Origin: Amycolatopsis sp. GM8
Lineage (GTDB): Bacteria > Actinomycetota > Actinomycetes > Mycobacteriales > Pseudonocardiaceae
Assembly: GCF_021653975.1 (NCBI RefSeq)
Contig: NZ_JAJKFK010000004.1
Location: forward strand, 432,936 to 496,935
Reading direction: 5' to 3'
DNA length: 64,000 nucleotides
Below are positions 8,102 through 15,385 of the stretch, in pieces. The notes under the pieces were generated by a model. The model was given only the letters and a program-made list of their open reading frames with translations, ran no database searches and had not been told where the DNA came from. Every line of letters begins with the position of its first letter. Position 1 is the first letter of the stretch. Both the position numbers and the translations under genes were made by a program.

Positions 8102-8560
8102 TTACCCGAGTTCGCGCGCCATGCGGAGTCCTTCGGTATGCACGAAGCCGTTACGGCGATACAGGCTCTCCGCGTGGCGGTTGTGGTCGAACACCCGCAA
8201 CACGATCCGGCGCGCGCTTTGGTCCTCCGCCCAGCGTGCGACCGCGGCGATCAGCGCGTCGCCGACGCCGCGGCCGCGAGCGGCGGGCGCGACCCACATC
8301 GAGATCAGCTCGACCGTGCGTTCGGTGTCCAGGGCAGTACCGCTGACCATGCCCACCGGGGTATCTCCGATCTCGGCGAGCGCGTTGAACGGAACATCGA
8401 TCAGCCGCTGCCGCCAGCGTGGCTCGTCCTCGTGGACCCAGTCGGCCAGCTTCGCGCCGAACGCGCCGGGCGCCTCACGCAGCGCGGCCAGCCTCAGTTC
8501 GCGCCACGCCGGCCAGTCGTCGGCCGCAAGCACGCGCAGCCTGATCATGCGGGTTCCCAT
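8102..8560 (-). CDS. GNAT-family N-acetyltransferase
   Basis: 152 residues from ATG 8560; a second ATG at 8548 (IRLRVLAADDWPAW) is equally plausible because GGGA just precedes it. Typical GNAT order: helix alpha1-2 (WRELRLAALREAPGAFG), strand ELISMWVAP, acetyl-CoA pyrophosphate loop ARGRGVGDALI, then VFDHNRHAESLYRRNGF, which forms the last strands. Such enzymes transfer acetyl from acetyl-CoA to amines or protein N-termini; this one cannot be assigned a substrate. A strong hairpin (8569-8603) sits 8 bases before the first ATG, which makes the downstream ATG attractive. Confidence 0.92.
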   Translation of the reverse strand: MGTRMIRLRVLAADDWPAWRELRLAALREAPGAFGAKLADWVHEDEPRWRQRLIDVPFNALAEIGDTPVGMVSGTALDTERTVELISMWVAPAARGRGVGDALIAAVARWAEDQSARRIVLRVFDHNRHAESLYRRNGFVHTEGLRMARELG

Positions 8561-8603
8561 GAAAGAAGCCTCGGCTTGCCGTTCGGGATTCGGCAAACCG
8601 AGG
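8561..8603 (-). terminator. Intrinsic-type hairpin between the ATPase and GNAT genes
   Basis: Two 13-base arms, CCTCGGCTTGCCG (8569-8581) and CGGCAAACCGAGG (8591-8603), pair with a single mismatch around a 9-base loop. Read on the minus strand the stem is followed by CTTCTTTC, a pyrimidine-rich run. It lies downstream of the 8752-10338 gene and immediately upstream of the GNAT start, so it may end the first transcript or attenuate the second. Confidence 0.7.
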
Positions 8604-8751
8604 CGGTCAGAGGGTCGGCGCGGCGGTCGCCTCTCGGCGAAAGGCACGAACGCGGCTCCAGCCGGACTGGTGTTCCGCGACGGCAACAGGGATGAGGCCC
8701 GGGGGACACGGACCGCACCGACCTCTCCTCTCAACCGCCCGCCCCGGTGGT

Positions 8752-10338
8752 CTATTCCTTCGACAGCTGGTCCACCCAGTCCGGCAGCGGGACCGAGCGC
8801 CAGTCGTGCACGTACAGCACGTGGCGGTGCCCGTCCGGGGTGTGCTCCTGCCCCGGCACGGGCCGGAAGTCGACGTAGCTGATCAGCGGCTGCCAGAACT
8901 CCGGGTCCGGCCACACCGTGTAGCTGAGCTTCAGGCCCCGCGCGCGCACCAAGTCGGCCAGCAGGTTTTCGAGGATCATGTCCATCGCCGGGGACGGGCG
9001 CCGTGGCGCGGCGGGATCGATGCGGAACCGCATGAGGCTCAGGTATTCGCCCTCGGCCAGGCCGCCGTTCTGCTGGCAGTGCGCCCATGCCGCCGCGAGC
9101 ATCGGGTCGGCAGCGCACTCGGCGGGCCGCACGGTCTCGAACTCCAGCAGGGCCATGAACGCCCGGGGCTGCCCGGTGTCCGCCCGGCGGTAGACCCGGA
9201 TGTTCTGCGGCTGGTGGCCGAGCCAGAACTCGACCAGGCGCGCGGTCTCCTTTCCTTCCGCCTCGTGCGCCATCGAGACCAGTGCCGCCCGGTCCTCGGG
9301 CCGGTAGGTGTCCTCGTACAGCCACCCGTCGGACCTGAACGTCAGGTAGCGCCGCTGCCCGTTGTCCATGCTGCAGATGTACTCCAGGGCGTCGCCGACG
9401 GCGAACGGGTCGGCACCGCCGCGGACCTCGGCCACGAGATACCGCAGGATGCGCCGGTGCATGTCCCGGTTCTCCGCCGAACCGGTCTGGCCGGCGTCCA
9501 GCGCCTCGCGGACCGCCTCGTGCGGGTATAGCCCCCGCCGGTTGGACCGGACGAAAGGTAAGCCGCGCAACCATTCGTACACCGCGTCGGCGTCGTCGTC
9601 CGGCAGCGCGGCGCGCACGAGCCCGCGGGTGACGGTCCGGACGCGCCGGAACATGCTGAGGGCGAGCCGGTACGCGGGTGCGGGCACCTCGCCGGTGAGC
9701 GTCTCCACCAGGTCGCCCGCGATGTCGCCGGTGGGGCGCCAGTCCCGGTCGCGCACCGCCAGTTCGGACGCGAACGTGAGGGCCAGCGGATGCCCGCCCG
9801 CCGCGGCGAACACAGTCGGCCGGACCTCGCCGGGGACGCCGCGCGCGTCCAGCAGCGCGTCCGCGTCCGGGAACGGGAGCTCGCCGAGCGCCATCGTGCG
9901 CAGGAGCGGGAAGAACCAGCCCGGATCGGACCGCCACTGCGGGTCGAGCGGCCGCCGCCCGGCGATGACGATGAGCGCGCGCTCGGGCAACCGGGGCAGG
10001 AACCTGGTGCGCAGCCACGTTTCCAGGCCCTGGCAGCCCTCGAACCCGTCCACCAGCAGCAACACCCGGTCCTGATCCAGCGCGGCCTCGGCTTCGGCCT
10101 CGAACGCGGCCGGGCGGGCGCTGATGCCATGCCCGTCCACCTCGACGACCGGCCGCCCGTCGGCCCTGGCCTCCTCGGCGAACCGGCGCAGCAACGCGGT
10201 CTTCCCGATCCCAGCCGGACCGTGCACGTACAGCATCACGGGGGCGGCCGGGCCGCCGGCGAGCGCCTGCCGGAAGGTCACCAGCTCCGCGACGCGTCCG
10301 ACAAGCGTTTTCTCGCGCACGCTGAGGGTGTCCGGCAT
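8752..10338 (-). CDS. Orphan STAND/AAA-type ATPase with a C-terminal domain of unknown function
   Basis: 528 residues from ATG 10338; two nearby in-frame ATGs (10350, 10356) would add 4-6 residues. The N-terminal half is a STAND-like NTPase: GRVAEL, Walker A GPAGIGKT (residues 40-47), Walker B LLLVDGFEG (Asp97), sensor-like VIAGRR near 120 and a winged-helix-like segment with GLYPHEAVREAL. The C-terminal ~250 residues (EDRAALVSMA..., ARLVEFWLGHQPQN, MALLEFET, FWQPLISYVDF) are reminiscent of an acetyltransferase-like fold, but I do not recognise the family. LuxR-type HTH is absent, unlike MalT/LAL regulators. Possibly a signalling or defence-type switch; this is a guess. Confidence 0.7.
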   Translation of the reverse strand: MPDTLSVREKTLVGRVAELVTFRQALAGGPAAPVMLYVHGPAGIGKTALLRRFAEEARADGRPVVEVDGHGISARPAAFEAEAEAALDQDRVLLLVDGFEGCQGLETWLRTRFLPRLPERALIVIAGRRPLDPQWRSDPGWFFPLLRTMALGELPFPDADALLDARGVPGEVRPTVFAAAGGHPLALTFASELAVRDRDWRPTGDIAGDLVETLTGEVPAPAYRLALSMFRRVRTVTRGLVRAALPDDDADAVYEWLRGLPFVRSNRRGLYPHEAVREALDAGQTGSAENRDMHRRILRYLVAEVRGGADPFAVGDALEYICSMDNGQRRYLTFRSDGWLYEDTYRPEDRAALVSMAHEAEGKETARLVEFWLGHQPQNIRVYRRADTGQPRAFMALLEFETVRPAECAADPMLAAAWAHCQQNGGLAEGEYLSLMRFRIDPAAPRRPSPAMDMILENLLADLVRARGLKLSYTVWPDPEFWQPLISYVDFRPVPGQEHTPDGHRHVLYVHDWRSVPLPDWVDQLSKE

Positions 10339-10504
10339 GAGCGCCAGCATAAGCATCGCCAGGACCCCGGCTGCGGGAACAAATACCGTCAGCACGGAAG
10401 GTTGGGCCGCTCGGGCGCCGCCCGGTGCCCTTTCGTTCCGGCGCCGGGTCGCGCCGAAAATGGCGGCGGCTCGCGACGCTGCCCGGCCGGTTACAGTGCT
10501 GATC

Positions 10505-11494
10505 ATGCGCTTCGGACTGTTCGTGCCGCAGGGTTGGCGGCTGGACCTCACCGGGATCGAGCCGGTGGATCATTGGGACGCGATGCTCGGGGTCGCCAGG
10601 ATCGCCGAGGACGGGCCGTTCGAGTCCGTCTGGGTCTACGACCACTTCCACACCAGGCCGGTGCCCACCGATGAGGCCACCCACGAGGCGTGGGCCCTCA
10701 TGGCGGCGCTGGCCGCGTCGACGAGCCGGGTGCGGCTCGGCCAGATGTGCACCTGCATGGCGTACCGGAACCCGGCCTATCTCGCGAAGTTCGCCGCCAC
10801 CACGGACATCGTGTCGGGTGGCCGGGTGGAGATGGGTATCGGGGCCGGCTGGTACGAGCACGAGTGGCGGGCCTACGGCTACGGGTTCCCGTCCGCGGGT
10901 GAGCGGATCGGGCGGCTCGACGAGGGTGTGCAGATCATGCGGCAGCTGTGGACGGAGGGGAAGGCCACCTTCGACGGGCGGTACTACCAGGTCGACGGCG
11001 CCATCTCGCGCCCGCTTCCCTTGCAGGACGGTGGGATTCCACTGTGGATCGCCGGTGGCGGAGAGAAGAAGACGCTGCGGATCGCGGCACGGTACGCGAA
11101 CTACACCAACTTCTCGGGTGAGCCGGCCGAGTTCGCGCACAAGTCCGAGGTCCTCGCCGCGCACTGCGCGGATGTCGGCACGGACTTCGGCGCGATCGTC
11201 CGCTCGTCGAACTACAACGTCGTCATCGGCGAGACGGAGAACGACGTGCGGGACCGGCTCGCATGGATCCGCTCGCACTACGAACCGCACGTGCCGGCCG
11301 ACGTGCTCGAGTCGTCGTACCAGAACTTCGCGAGCGGGCCGCTCGTCGGGACCCCGGAGCAGATCGTGGAGCGGCTCACGGAGCTGCGGGGCCTCGGCCT
11401 GTCCTATGTGATCTCGTACTTCGCGGAGGCGGCCTATGACAGGTCCGGTATCGACCTGTTCGCCCGGAAGGTGATCCCGGAGCTCGCGGACTGA
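10505..11494 (+). CDS. LLM-class F420/flavin-dependent oxidoreductase (TIGR03560-like)
   Basis: 329 residues starting at ATG 10505. The beginning (MRFGLFVPQGW), the VWVYDHFHT strand, RVRLGQMCTCMAYRNPAYLAKFAATTD split across residues ~78-105, GGRVEMGIGAGWYEHEW and GTPEQIVERLTELRGLG near the C-terminus are standard luciferase-like monooxygenase motifs. The GAGWYEHEW pattern is typical of F420-dependent members common in actinomycetes. It is cytosolic, and the substrate is unknown. It is divergent from the STAND ATPase with 166 bp between starts and 69 bp before the next lipoprotein gene. Confidence 0.9.
   Translation: MRFGLFVPQGWRLDLTGIEPVDHWDAMLGVARIAEDGPFESVWVYDHFHTRPVPTDEATHEAWALMAALAASTSRVRLGQMCTCMAYRNPAYLAKFAATTDIVSGGRVEMGIGAGWYEHEWRAYGYGFPSAGERIGRLDEGVQIMRQLWTEGKATFDGRYYQVDGAISRPLPLQDGGIPLWIAGGGEKKTLRIAARYANYTNFSGEPAEFAHKSEVLAAHCADVGTDFGAIVRSSNYNVVIGETENDVRDRLAWIRSHYEPHVPADVLESSYQNFASGPLVGTPEQIVERLTELRGLGLSYVISYFAEAAYDRSGIDLFARKVIPELAD
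11038..11048. repeat. TCCACWGTGGA motif, perfect copy
   Basis: TCCACTGTGGA inside the LLM-class oxidoreductase gene. One of four perfect copies in the window; see the finding on this motif. Confidence 0.6.
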
Positions 11495-11563
11495 GCCCTG
11501 TCGTGGCGCGGGAGCGGGGTCGTGCCAGGATGGCCCGTGGGCTGGAGGAGAAAGGGCTTTCCG

Positions 11564-12154
11564 GTGCGGAGCAAGGTAATCTGGTGCGCACTCGCCGTGG
11601 TGGGTTTGACCGCCTGTTCGACGCCGGTGTCCGGTCATCCGCACGGTGCGACCTCGCCGTCCGGCTCGAACACCACCCCCGGCTCGGCGATCACCGTCGG
11701 TACCATGCGCGTCACGCTGCTGGACGGCATGCGCTACACCCAGACCGGGTCGTCGGGCGCCCTCGACGGTTGTGTGTCGGCGACCTCGATCCCGTGCGCC
11801 GCGCAGATGCTGGACCTGCGATCCGCTTCGGCCGGTGGCCAGTTCAACACCCCCAGCACGGCGCGGCAATACGGCTGGTACACCGGCACCGACGTGCCCC
11901 CGTGCATCACGCCGATTGCCACCCCCGGCGCCCCCGCGACCGGCAGCACGGTGGTCGAACACGGCTTCGCCCCGATCGGCGCCAAGAAGGCCGAATACGG
12001 ACGCTTCCAAGTCACCTGCACCGACCCGGCACAGGACAGCCAGGTCCGCATGTGGTGGCTCCCCACCAGCAAAATCCTCGTCGTCGAGTACGCGAGCACC
12101 CCGGCATTGGACGGTCAGGTAGACCAGGTACTGGCGAGCGCCACGTTCGGTTAA
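11564..12154 (+). CDS. Hypothetical lipoprotein
   Basis: 196 residues from GTG 11564 (GGAGGAGAAAGGG upstream). The leader MRSKVIWCALAVVGLTAC has a clear lipobox LTAC with lipidated Cys18. The mature part begins with a Ser/Thr/Pro/Gly linker, then a small domain with GTMRVTLLDGMRYTQTG, two probable disulfides (DGCVS...IPCAA and PPCIT...QVTC) and a final strand pair MWWLPTSKILVVEYAS. I do not recognise a named family; the pattern is that of an outer-surface actinobacterial lipoprotein. It is the last plus-strand gene before a convergent gap containing a large palindrome. Confidence 0.82.
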   Translation: MRSKVIWCALAVVGLTACSTPVSGHPHGATSPSGSNTTPGSAITVGTMRVTLLDGMRYTQTGSSGALDGCVSATSIPCAAQMLDLRSASAGGQFNTPSTARQYGWYTGTDVPPCITPIATPGAPATGSTVVEHGFAPIGAKKAEYGRFQVTCTDPAQDSQVRMWWLPTSKILVVEYASTPALDGQVDQVLASATFG

Positions 12155-12196
12155 GGCGACGGCAGCAGCAGCGGCGCGACAGCGCAGCAGTGCGCC

Positions 12197-12351
12197 GAGT
12201 TGGGTGGTCATCCCGTCGCCTGACACAGGAACGATCACTTTTCGTCAGGGCCGCAACATCCGTACCCGGCGTGCAGCCGATAGACCAAAGCTTGCGGCCC
12301 TGAGGAAAAGTGATACTCGAAACCGCAGGCGACGGGATGACCACCCAACTC
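12197..12351. repeat. 155-bp nested palindromic element (MITE- or REP-like)
   Basis: The outer arms 12197-12222 (GAGTTGGGTGGTCATCCCGT...) and 12326-12351 are perfect 26-base reverse complements. After symmetric 11-base spacers, inner arms 12234-12256 and 12292-12314 pair over 23 bases with one mismatch (ATCACTTTTCGTCAGGGCCG versus its complement). The apical loop is 35 bases. There is no transposase, no obvious target duplication and no T tract. Complementarity does not continue past the outer ends. It resembles a mobile palindromic miniature element or a very long bidirectional terminator. Confidence 0.88.
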
Positions 12352-12503
12352 AACCACCTCGAAAAGGTGAGATCCCCTGGGCCCCTCATCCCGGAGCCAG
12401 CCCGCCGGCGAGGCATCTTTTGATCTTTGTCTTTGAACCCTGCGGCAAGCGCCCTACCGGACCCACGGGAACCGGGCGCAAAGCGCCCTCGACCCAGCGT
12501 TAG

Positions 12504-12555
12504 CCCTCCCCCGCCCCGATCTTTTAGTGTTCGCGGGAAGCGGGGTGGGGGAGGG
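12504..12555 (-). terminator. GC-rich hairpin behind the rhamnose/lut operon
   Basis: Arms CCCTCCCCCGCCCC (12504-12517) and GGGGTGGGGGAGGG (12542-12555) pair at 13 of 14 positions with a 24-base loop. It lies about 55 bases past the lutC stop on the minus strand. No U tract follows, as is common for actinomycete terminators. Confidence 0.6.
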
Positions 12556-12609
12556 AGTGGGCGGTGGCGGTGCTGGGTTTTGTTGCTGGGCGGCGGTTTT
12601 TTGGTGGTG

Positions 12610-13194
12610 CTAGCCCTCGTTGACTACGATCACGTGTAGTTTTCTGGGGCCGTGTACGCCTTCTACTCGGTTCAGCTCGATGTCGCTTGTGGCGCTGGGG
12701 CCGCTGATCCAGGTCTGCGGGCGCGCTGGGTCCAACCGTGCCACTGCTTGCGCTACCCCGCCGACGATCTGGTTTTCCCACAGTACGCACACGTGCACGT
12801 CCGGCACTAGGCTCAATGCCCGCCTGCCCTGGCCTGGGCCGTGGTCGAGCACGATGGTGCCGGTGGTAGCGATGCCCAGCGCAGCCGTGGTGACGACGGC
12901 ATCGTAGGAGTCTAGGTCATCCGCATCGGGCACACCATCGAGTTCCACCGGAAACCCTTGTGGGACAAGTATCTTCGAGGCCGAACCGAGCGCCGCGCGA
13001 ATGGTCGAGACCAAATCGTCCGGCGTGCAACGCGCGAACGAGGCACGGTAGTCGACGACGCGTTCCTCGAAGAGTGCCACGATGTCCCCCGACGCATGGG
13101 CAGACCGGTAATCGCGCGGGACGTCGAGCTCTGAGCGATCCGCATCGCGCAGGGCGACCCGGACGGCGGACAGGATCTCGTCACGGGCGCTCAC
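12610..13194 (-). CDS. lutC: L-lactate utilization protein LutC (LUD domain)
   Basis: 194 residues from GTG 13194, which overlaps the lutB stop as GTGA. It is a LUD-domain protein (formerly DUF162): core strands KILVPQGFP, YDAVVTTAALGIATTGTIVLDH, LSLVPDVHVCVLWENQIVGGV and terminal GPSATSDIELNRVEGVHGPR, whose SDIE...GVHGP signature is diagnostic of LutC/YkgG. LutC is one of three subunits of the iron-sulfur L-lactate dehydrogenase that yields pyruvate (established for Bacillus LutABC). Here it closes the rhamnose operon, where lactate is made by the rhaD-SDR fusion. Confidence 0.95.
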   Translation of the reverse strand: MSARDEILSAVRVALRDADRSELDVPRDYRSAHASGDIVALFEERVVDYRASFARCTPDDLVSTIRAALGSASKILVPQGFPVELDGVPDADDLDSYDAVVTTAALGIATTGTIVLDHGPGQGRRALSLVPDVHVCVLWENQIVGGVAQAVARLDPARPQTWISGPSATSDIELNRVEGVHGPRKLHVIVVNEG

Positions 13195-14663
13195 GGCCGG
13201 CCTCCCTTGCGCCACCACGCACGGAACGATTCCGCAGGCGGCGCCGGGACATCCCGGGCGTTCGTCCACAGTGAACCCGGCCACGGCAAACGACCCAACG
13301 CACGACGGCCACCGGGCAGGACGCGGCGGCCCACCCGGTCCAGGACCTTCGACGCCACACCGAGACCGCGTTCGGCGAACCCGAGACGCCGCGCGTCGGA
13401 CAGCACCCACGACGCGGACTTCATCGCCACCGCTTCGGCCTTCGGCGGGCCTTCCCGGTGCGCGTCGACGACCTTCGTGCGCAGGTGTACCAGGACCTCG
13501 GGGATGTCGATCCGCACCGGGCACGCGTCGAAGCACGCCCCGCACAGGCTGGACGCGTACGGCAGCGAGTCGGTCTGTTCGTCCACGCCGACGCCCTTGA
13601 GCAGCGGGTTCAGGATCGCGCCGATCGGCCCCGGGTACACCGAACCGTAAGCGTGGCCGCCGGTGCGCTCGTAGACCGGGCAGACGTTCAGGCAAGCCGA
13701 GCACCGGATGCACCGCAATGCCTGCCGTCCCACGTCGTCGGCGAGCGCGCGGGTGCGGCCGTTGTCCAGCAGCACCACATGCATCTCTTGCGGCCCGTCG
13801 CCGGGCGCGATACCCGTCCAGGTGGAGGTGTAGGGGTTCATCCGCTCCCCCGTGCTCGACCGCGGCAGCAGCTGCAGGAACACGTCGAGATCGGCGAACG
13901 TGGGCACGACCTTTTCGATACCCACCACGGAAACGAGGACTTCCGGCAGGGTCAGGCACATCCGCCCGTTGCCTTCGGACTCGACCACGACGAGCGTGCC
14001 GCTCTCGGCGACCGCGAAGTTCGCGCCCGACACGGCCATTTTCGCGCGCAGGAACTTCTCGCGCAGGTGCAGCCGGGCGGCAGCCGCGAGTTCGGCCGGT
14101 TCGTCGGACAGGTTCTCCGGTGCGGGCCGACCCGCCGCGGCCATGCGGCGCCGGAAGATCTCCCGGATCTCCGCGCGATTGCGGTGGATCGCGGGAACCA
14201 GAATGTGGCTCGGCAGGTCGTCGCCGAGCTGCACGATCAACTCGGCGAGGTCCGTCTCCCACGCGACGATGCCCTGCGCGGCGAGCGCCTCGTTGAGCCC
14301 GATCTCCTGCGTCACCATCGACTTGACCTTGACGATCTCGTCGACCCCGTGCGTCTGCGCGATCCGGGCGACGACGTCACAGGCTTCGCGCGCGTCCCGC
14401 GCCCAGTGCACGGTCACGCCACGCGCCTGCAACGACTCCTCGAGCTGCAGCAGGTATTCGTCGAGATGCAGTAGCGTGTTGTCCTTGATCGCCGCGCCGG
14501 CCAGGCGCAGTTCCTCCCACTCGTCGACCTCGCCGACGACCGCGGCCCGCTTCGCGCGGATGGTGTGGGTGGCGTGTTCGAGGTTGCGGCGTAGCTGCGA
14601 ATCGGCCAGCGCCTCCCGCGCCGCGACGGGAAAGGCAGGCATGCCCACGAAAGTCGCGCTCAC
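13191..14663 (-). CDS. lutB: L-lactate utilization iron-sulfur protein LutB
   Basis: 490 residues from GTG 14663, overlapping lutA by GTGA. N-terminal LUD domain (residues ~70-320, with VKSMVTQEIGLNEAL, GANFAVAESGTLVVVESEG and VVGIEKVVPTF), then two [4Fe-4S] ferredoxin motifs CIRCSACLNVCP and CGACFDACP, and a C-terminal helical segment. This matches LutB/YkgF in domain order and length. It carries electrons from lactate oxidation together with LutA and LutC. The RTGGHAYGSVYPGPIGAIL segment between the clusters is a highly conserved landmark of the family. Confidence 0.96.
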   Translation of the reverse strand: MSATFVGMPAFPVAAREALADSQLRRNLEHATHTIRAKRAAVVGEVDEWEELRLAGAAIKDNTLLHLDEYLLQLEESLQARGVTVHWARDAREACDVVARIAQTHGVDEIVKVKSMVTQEIGLNEALAAQGIVAWETDLAELIVQLGDDLPSHILVPAIHRNRAEIREIFRRRMAAAGRPAPENLSDEPAELAAAARLHLREKFLRAKMAVSGANFAVAESGTLVVVESEGNGRMCLTLPEVLVSVVGIEKVVPTFADLDVFLQLLPRSSTGERMNPYTSTWTGIAPGDGPQEMHVVLLDNGRTRALADDVGRQALRCIRCSACLNVCPVYERTGGHAYGSVYPGPIGAILNPLLKGVGVDEQTDSLPYASSLCGACFDACPVRIDIPEVLVHLRTKVVDAHREGPPKAEAVAMKSASWVLSDARRLGFAERGLGVASKVLDRVGRRVLPGGRRALGRLPWPGSLWTNARDVPAPPAESFRAWWRKGGRP

Positions 14664-15385
14664 GCGTCCTCCTCGGTCGAGGCCAACACGTCGGCCAGAT
14701 GCATCACGCGGACTCCGGTGCGTTCCCGTGACAGCATGCCGCCGATGTGCAGCAGGCACGAGTTGTCGCCCGCCACGAGCACTTCGGCGCCGGTCGCGCG
14801 GACGTGCCGGGCCTTGTCCGCGCCAATCGCTGTCGAGGTCTCCGCGTTCTTCACGGCGAACGTCCCGCCGAAACCACAGCATTCCTCCGCGGCGGGCAGT
14901 TCGATCAGATCCAGCCCCCGCACCGCGCGCAGCAACCGCAACGGCTTCTCCCCCACCCGCAGCATGCGCAGCGAGTGGCACGTCGGGTGATAGGTCACGC
15001 GGTGCGGAAAGTAGGCGCCCACATCGCTCACGCCGAGCACGTCCACGAGGAACTCGCTCAGCTCGTACACCCGCGGCCCCGCCTCGGCGAGCCGCTCGTC
15101 CCCGGCGCGGCGCGCGACGATCGCGTGCTGGTGCCGCGCCGAGCCCGCGCACGAACCGGACGGGGTGACGATCGCGTCGTAGCCGGCGAAGGCGTCGACG
15201 AACGTCCGCACCACCGGCACGGCTTCGTCGAGGTAACCGGTGTTGACCATCGGCTGCGCGCAGCAGGTCTGGGCCTCCGGGAAGTCCGCGTCCACCCCGA
15301 GCCGCCGCAGCAACCGGAACACCGACTTCCCGGTATCCGGGAACATCGAGTCGTTGATGCAGGTGACCATGACGGCGACCTTCAT
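14660..15385 (-). CDS. lutA: L-lactate utilization (CCG-domain) protein LutA
   Basis: 241 residues, ATG 15385, overlapping the rhamnulokinase stop by ATGA. It consists of two cysteine-rich CCG domains: TCCAQPMVNTG with GSCAGSARH, and PTCHSLR with EECCGFGGTFAVKN. These bind a non-cubane or cubane FeS cluster in relatives such as HdrB and GlpC. It is the LutA/YkgE subunit of the lactate oxidase complex. It sits in the operon directly after rhaB, so the complex is likely made only when rhamnose is used. Confidence 0.96.
   Translation of the reverse strand: MKVAVMVTCINDSMFPDTGKSVFRLLRRLGVDADFPEAQTCCAQPMVNTGYLDEAVPVVRTFVDAFAGYDAIVTPSGSCAGSARHQHAIVARRAGDERLAEAGPRVYELSEFLVDVLGVSDVGAYFPHRVTYHPTCHSLRMLRVGEKPLRLLRAVRGLDLIELPAAEECCGFGGTFAVKNAETSTAIGADKARHVRATGAEVLVAGDNSCLLHIGGMLSRERTGVRVMHLADVLASTEEDA

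Larger units (their letters stand above)
12155..12609. other. 455-bp convergent intergenic region with two large inverted repeats
   Basis: The gap separates the end of the 11564-12154 lipoprotein gene and the end of lutC. It holds a 155-bp nested palindrome (12197-12351), a small hairpin GGGCGC-aaa-GCGCCC (12474-12488) and a strong GC hairpin (12504-12555). Short frames across the palindrome read nearly the same on both strands because of the symmetry and are not taken as genes. Confidence 0.8.

Noticed and set aside
8102..12238. Very long minus-strand open frame (1378 codons)
   Set aside because: Only its last 152 codons (GNAT) encode a recognisable protein. The rest is the antisense or out-of-frame shadow of the ATPase and oxidoreductase genes, with Arg/Gly/Pro-rich non-protein composition.
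12204..12503. Short proteins encoded across the palindrome
   Set aside because: Matching frames on both strands follow from the inverted-repeat symmetry; no ribosome site and no family.
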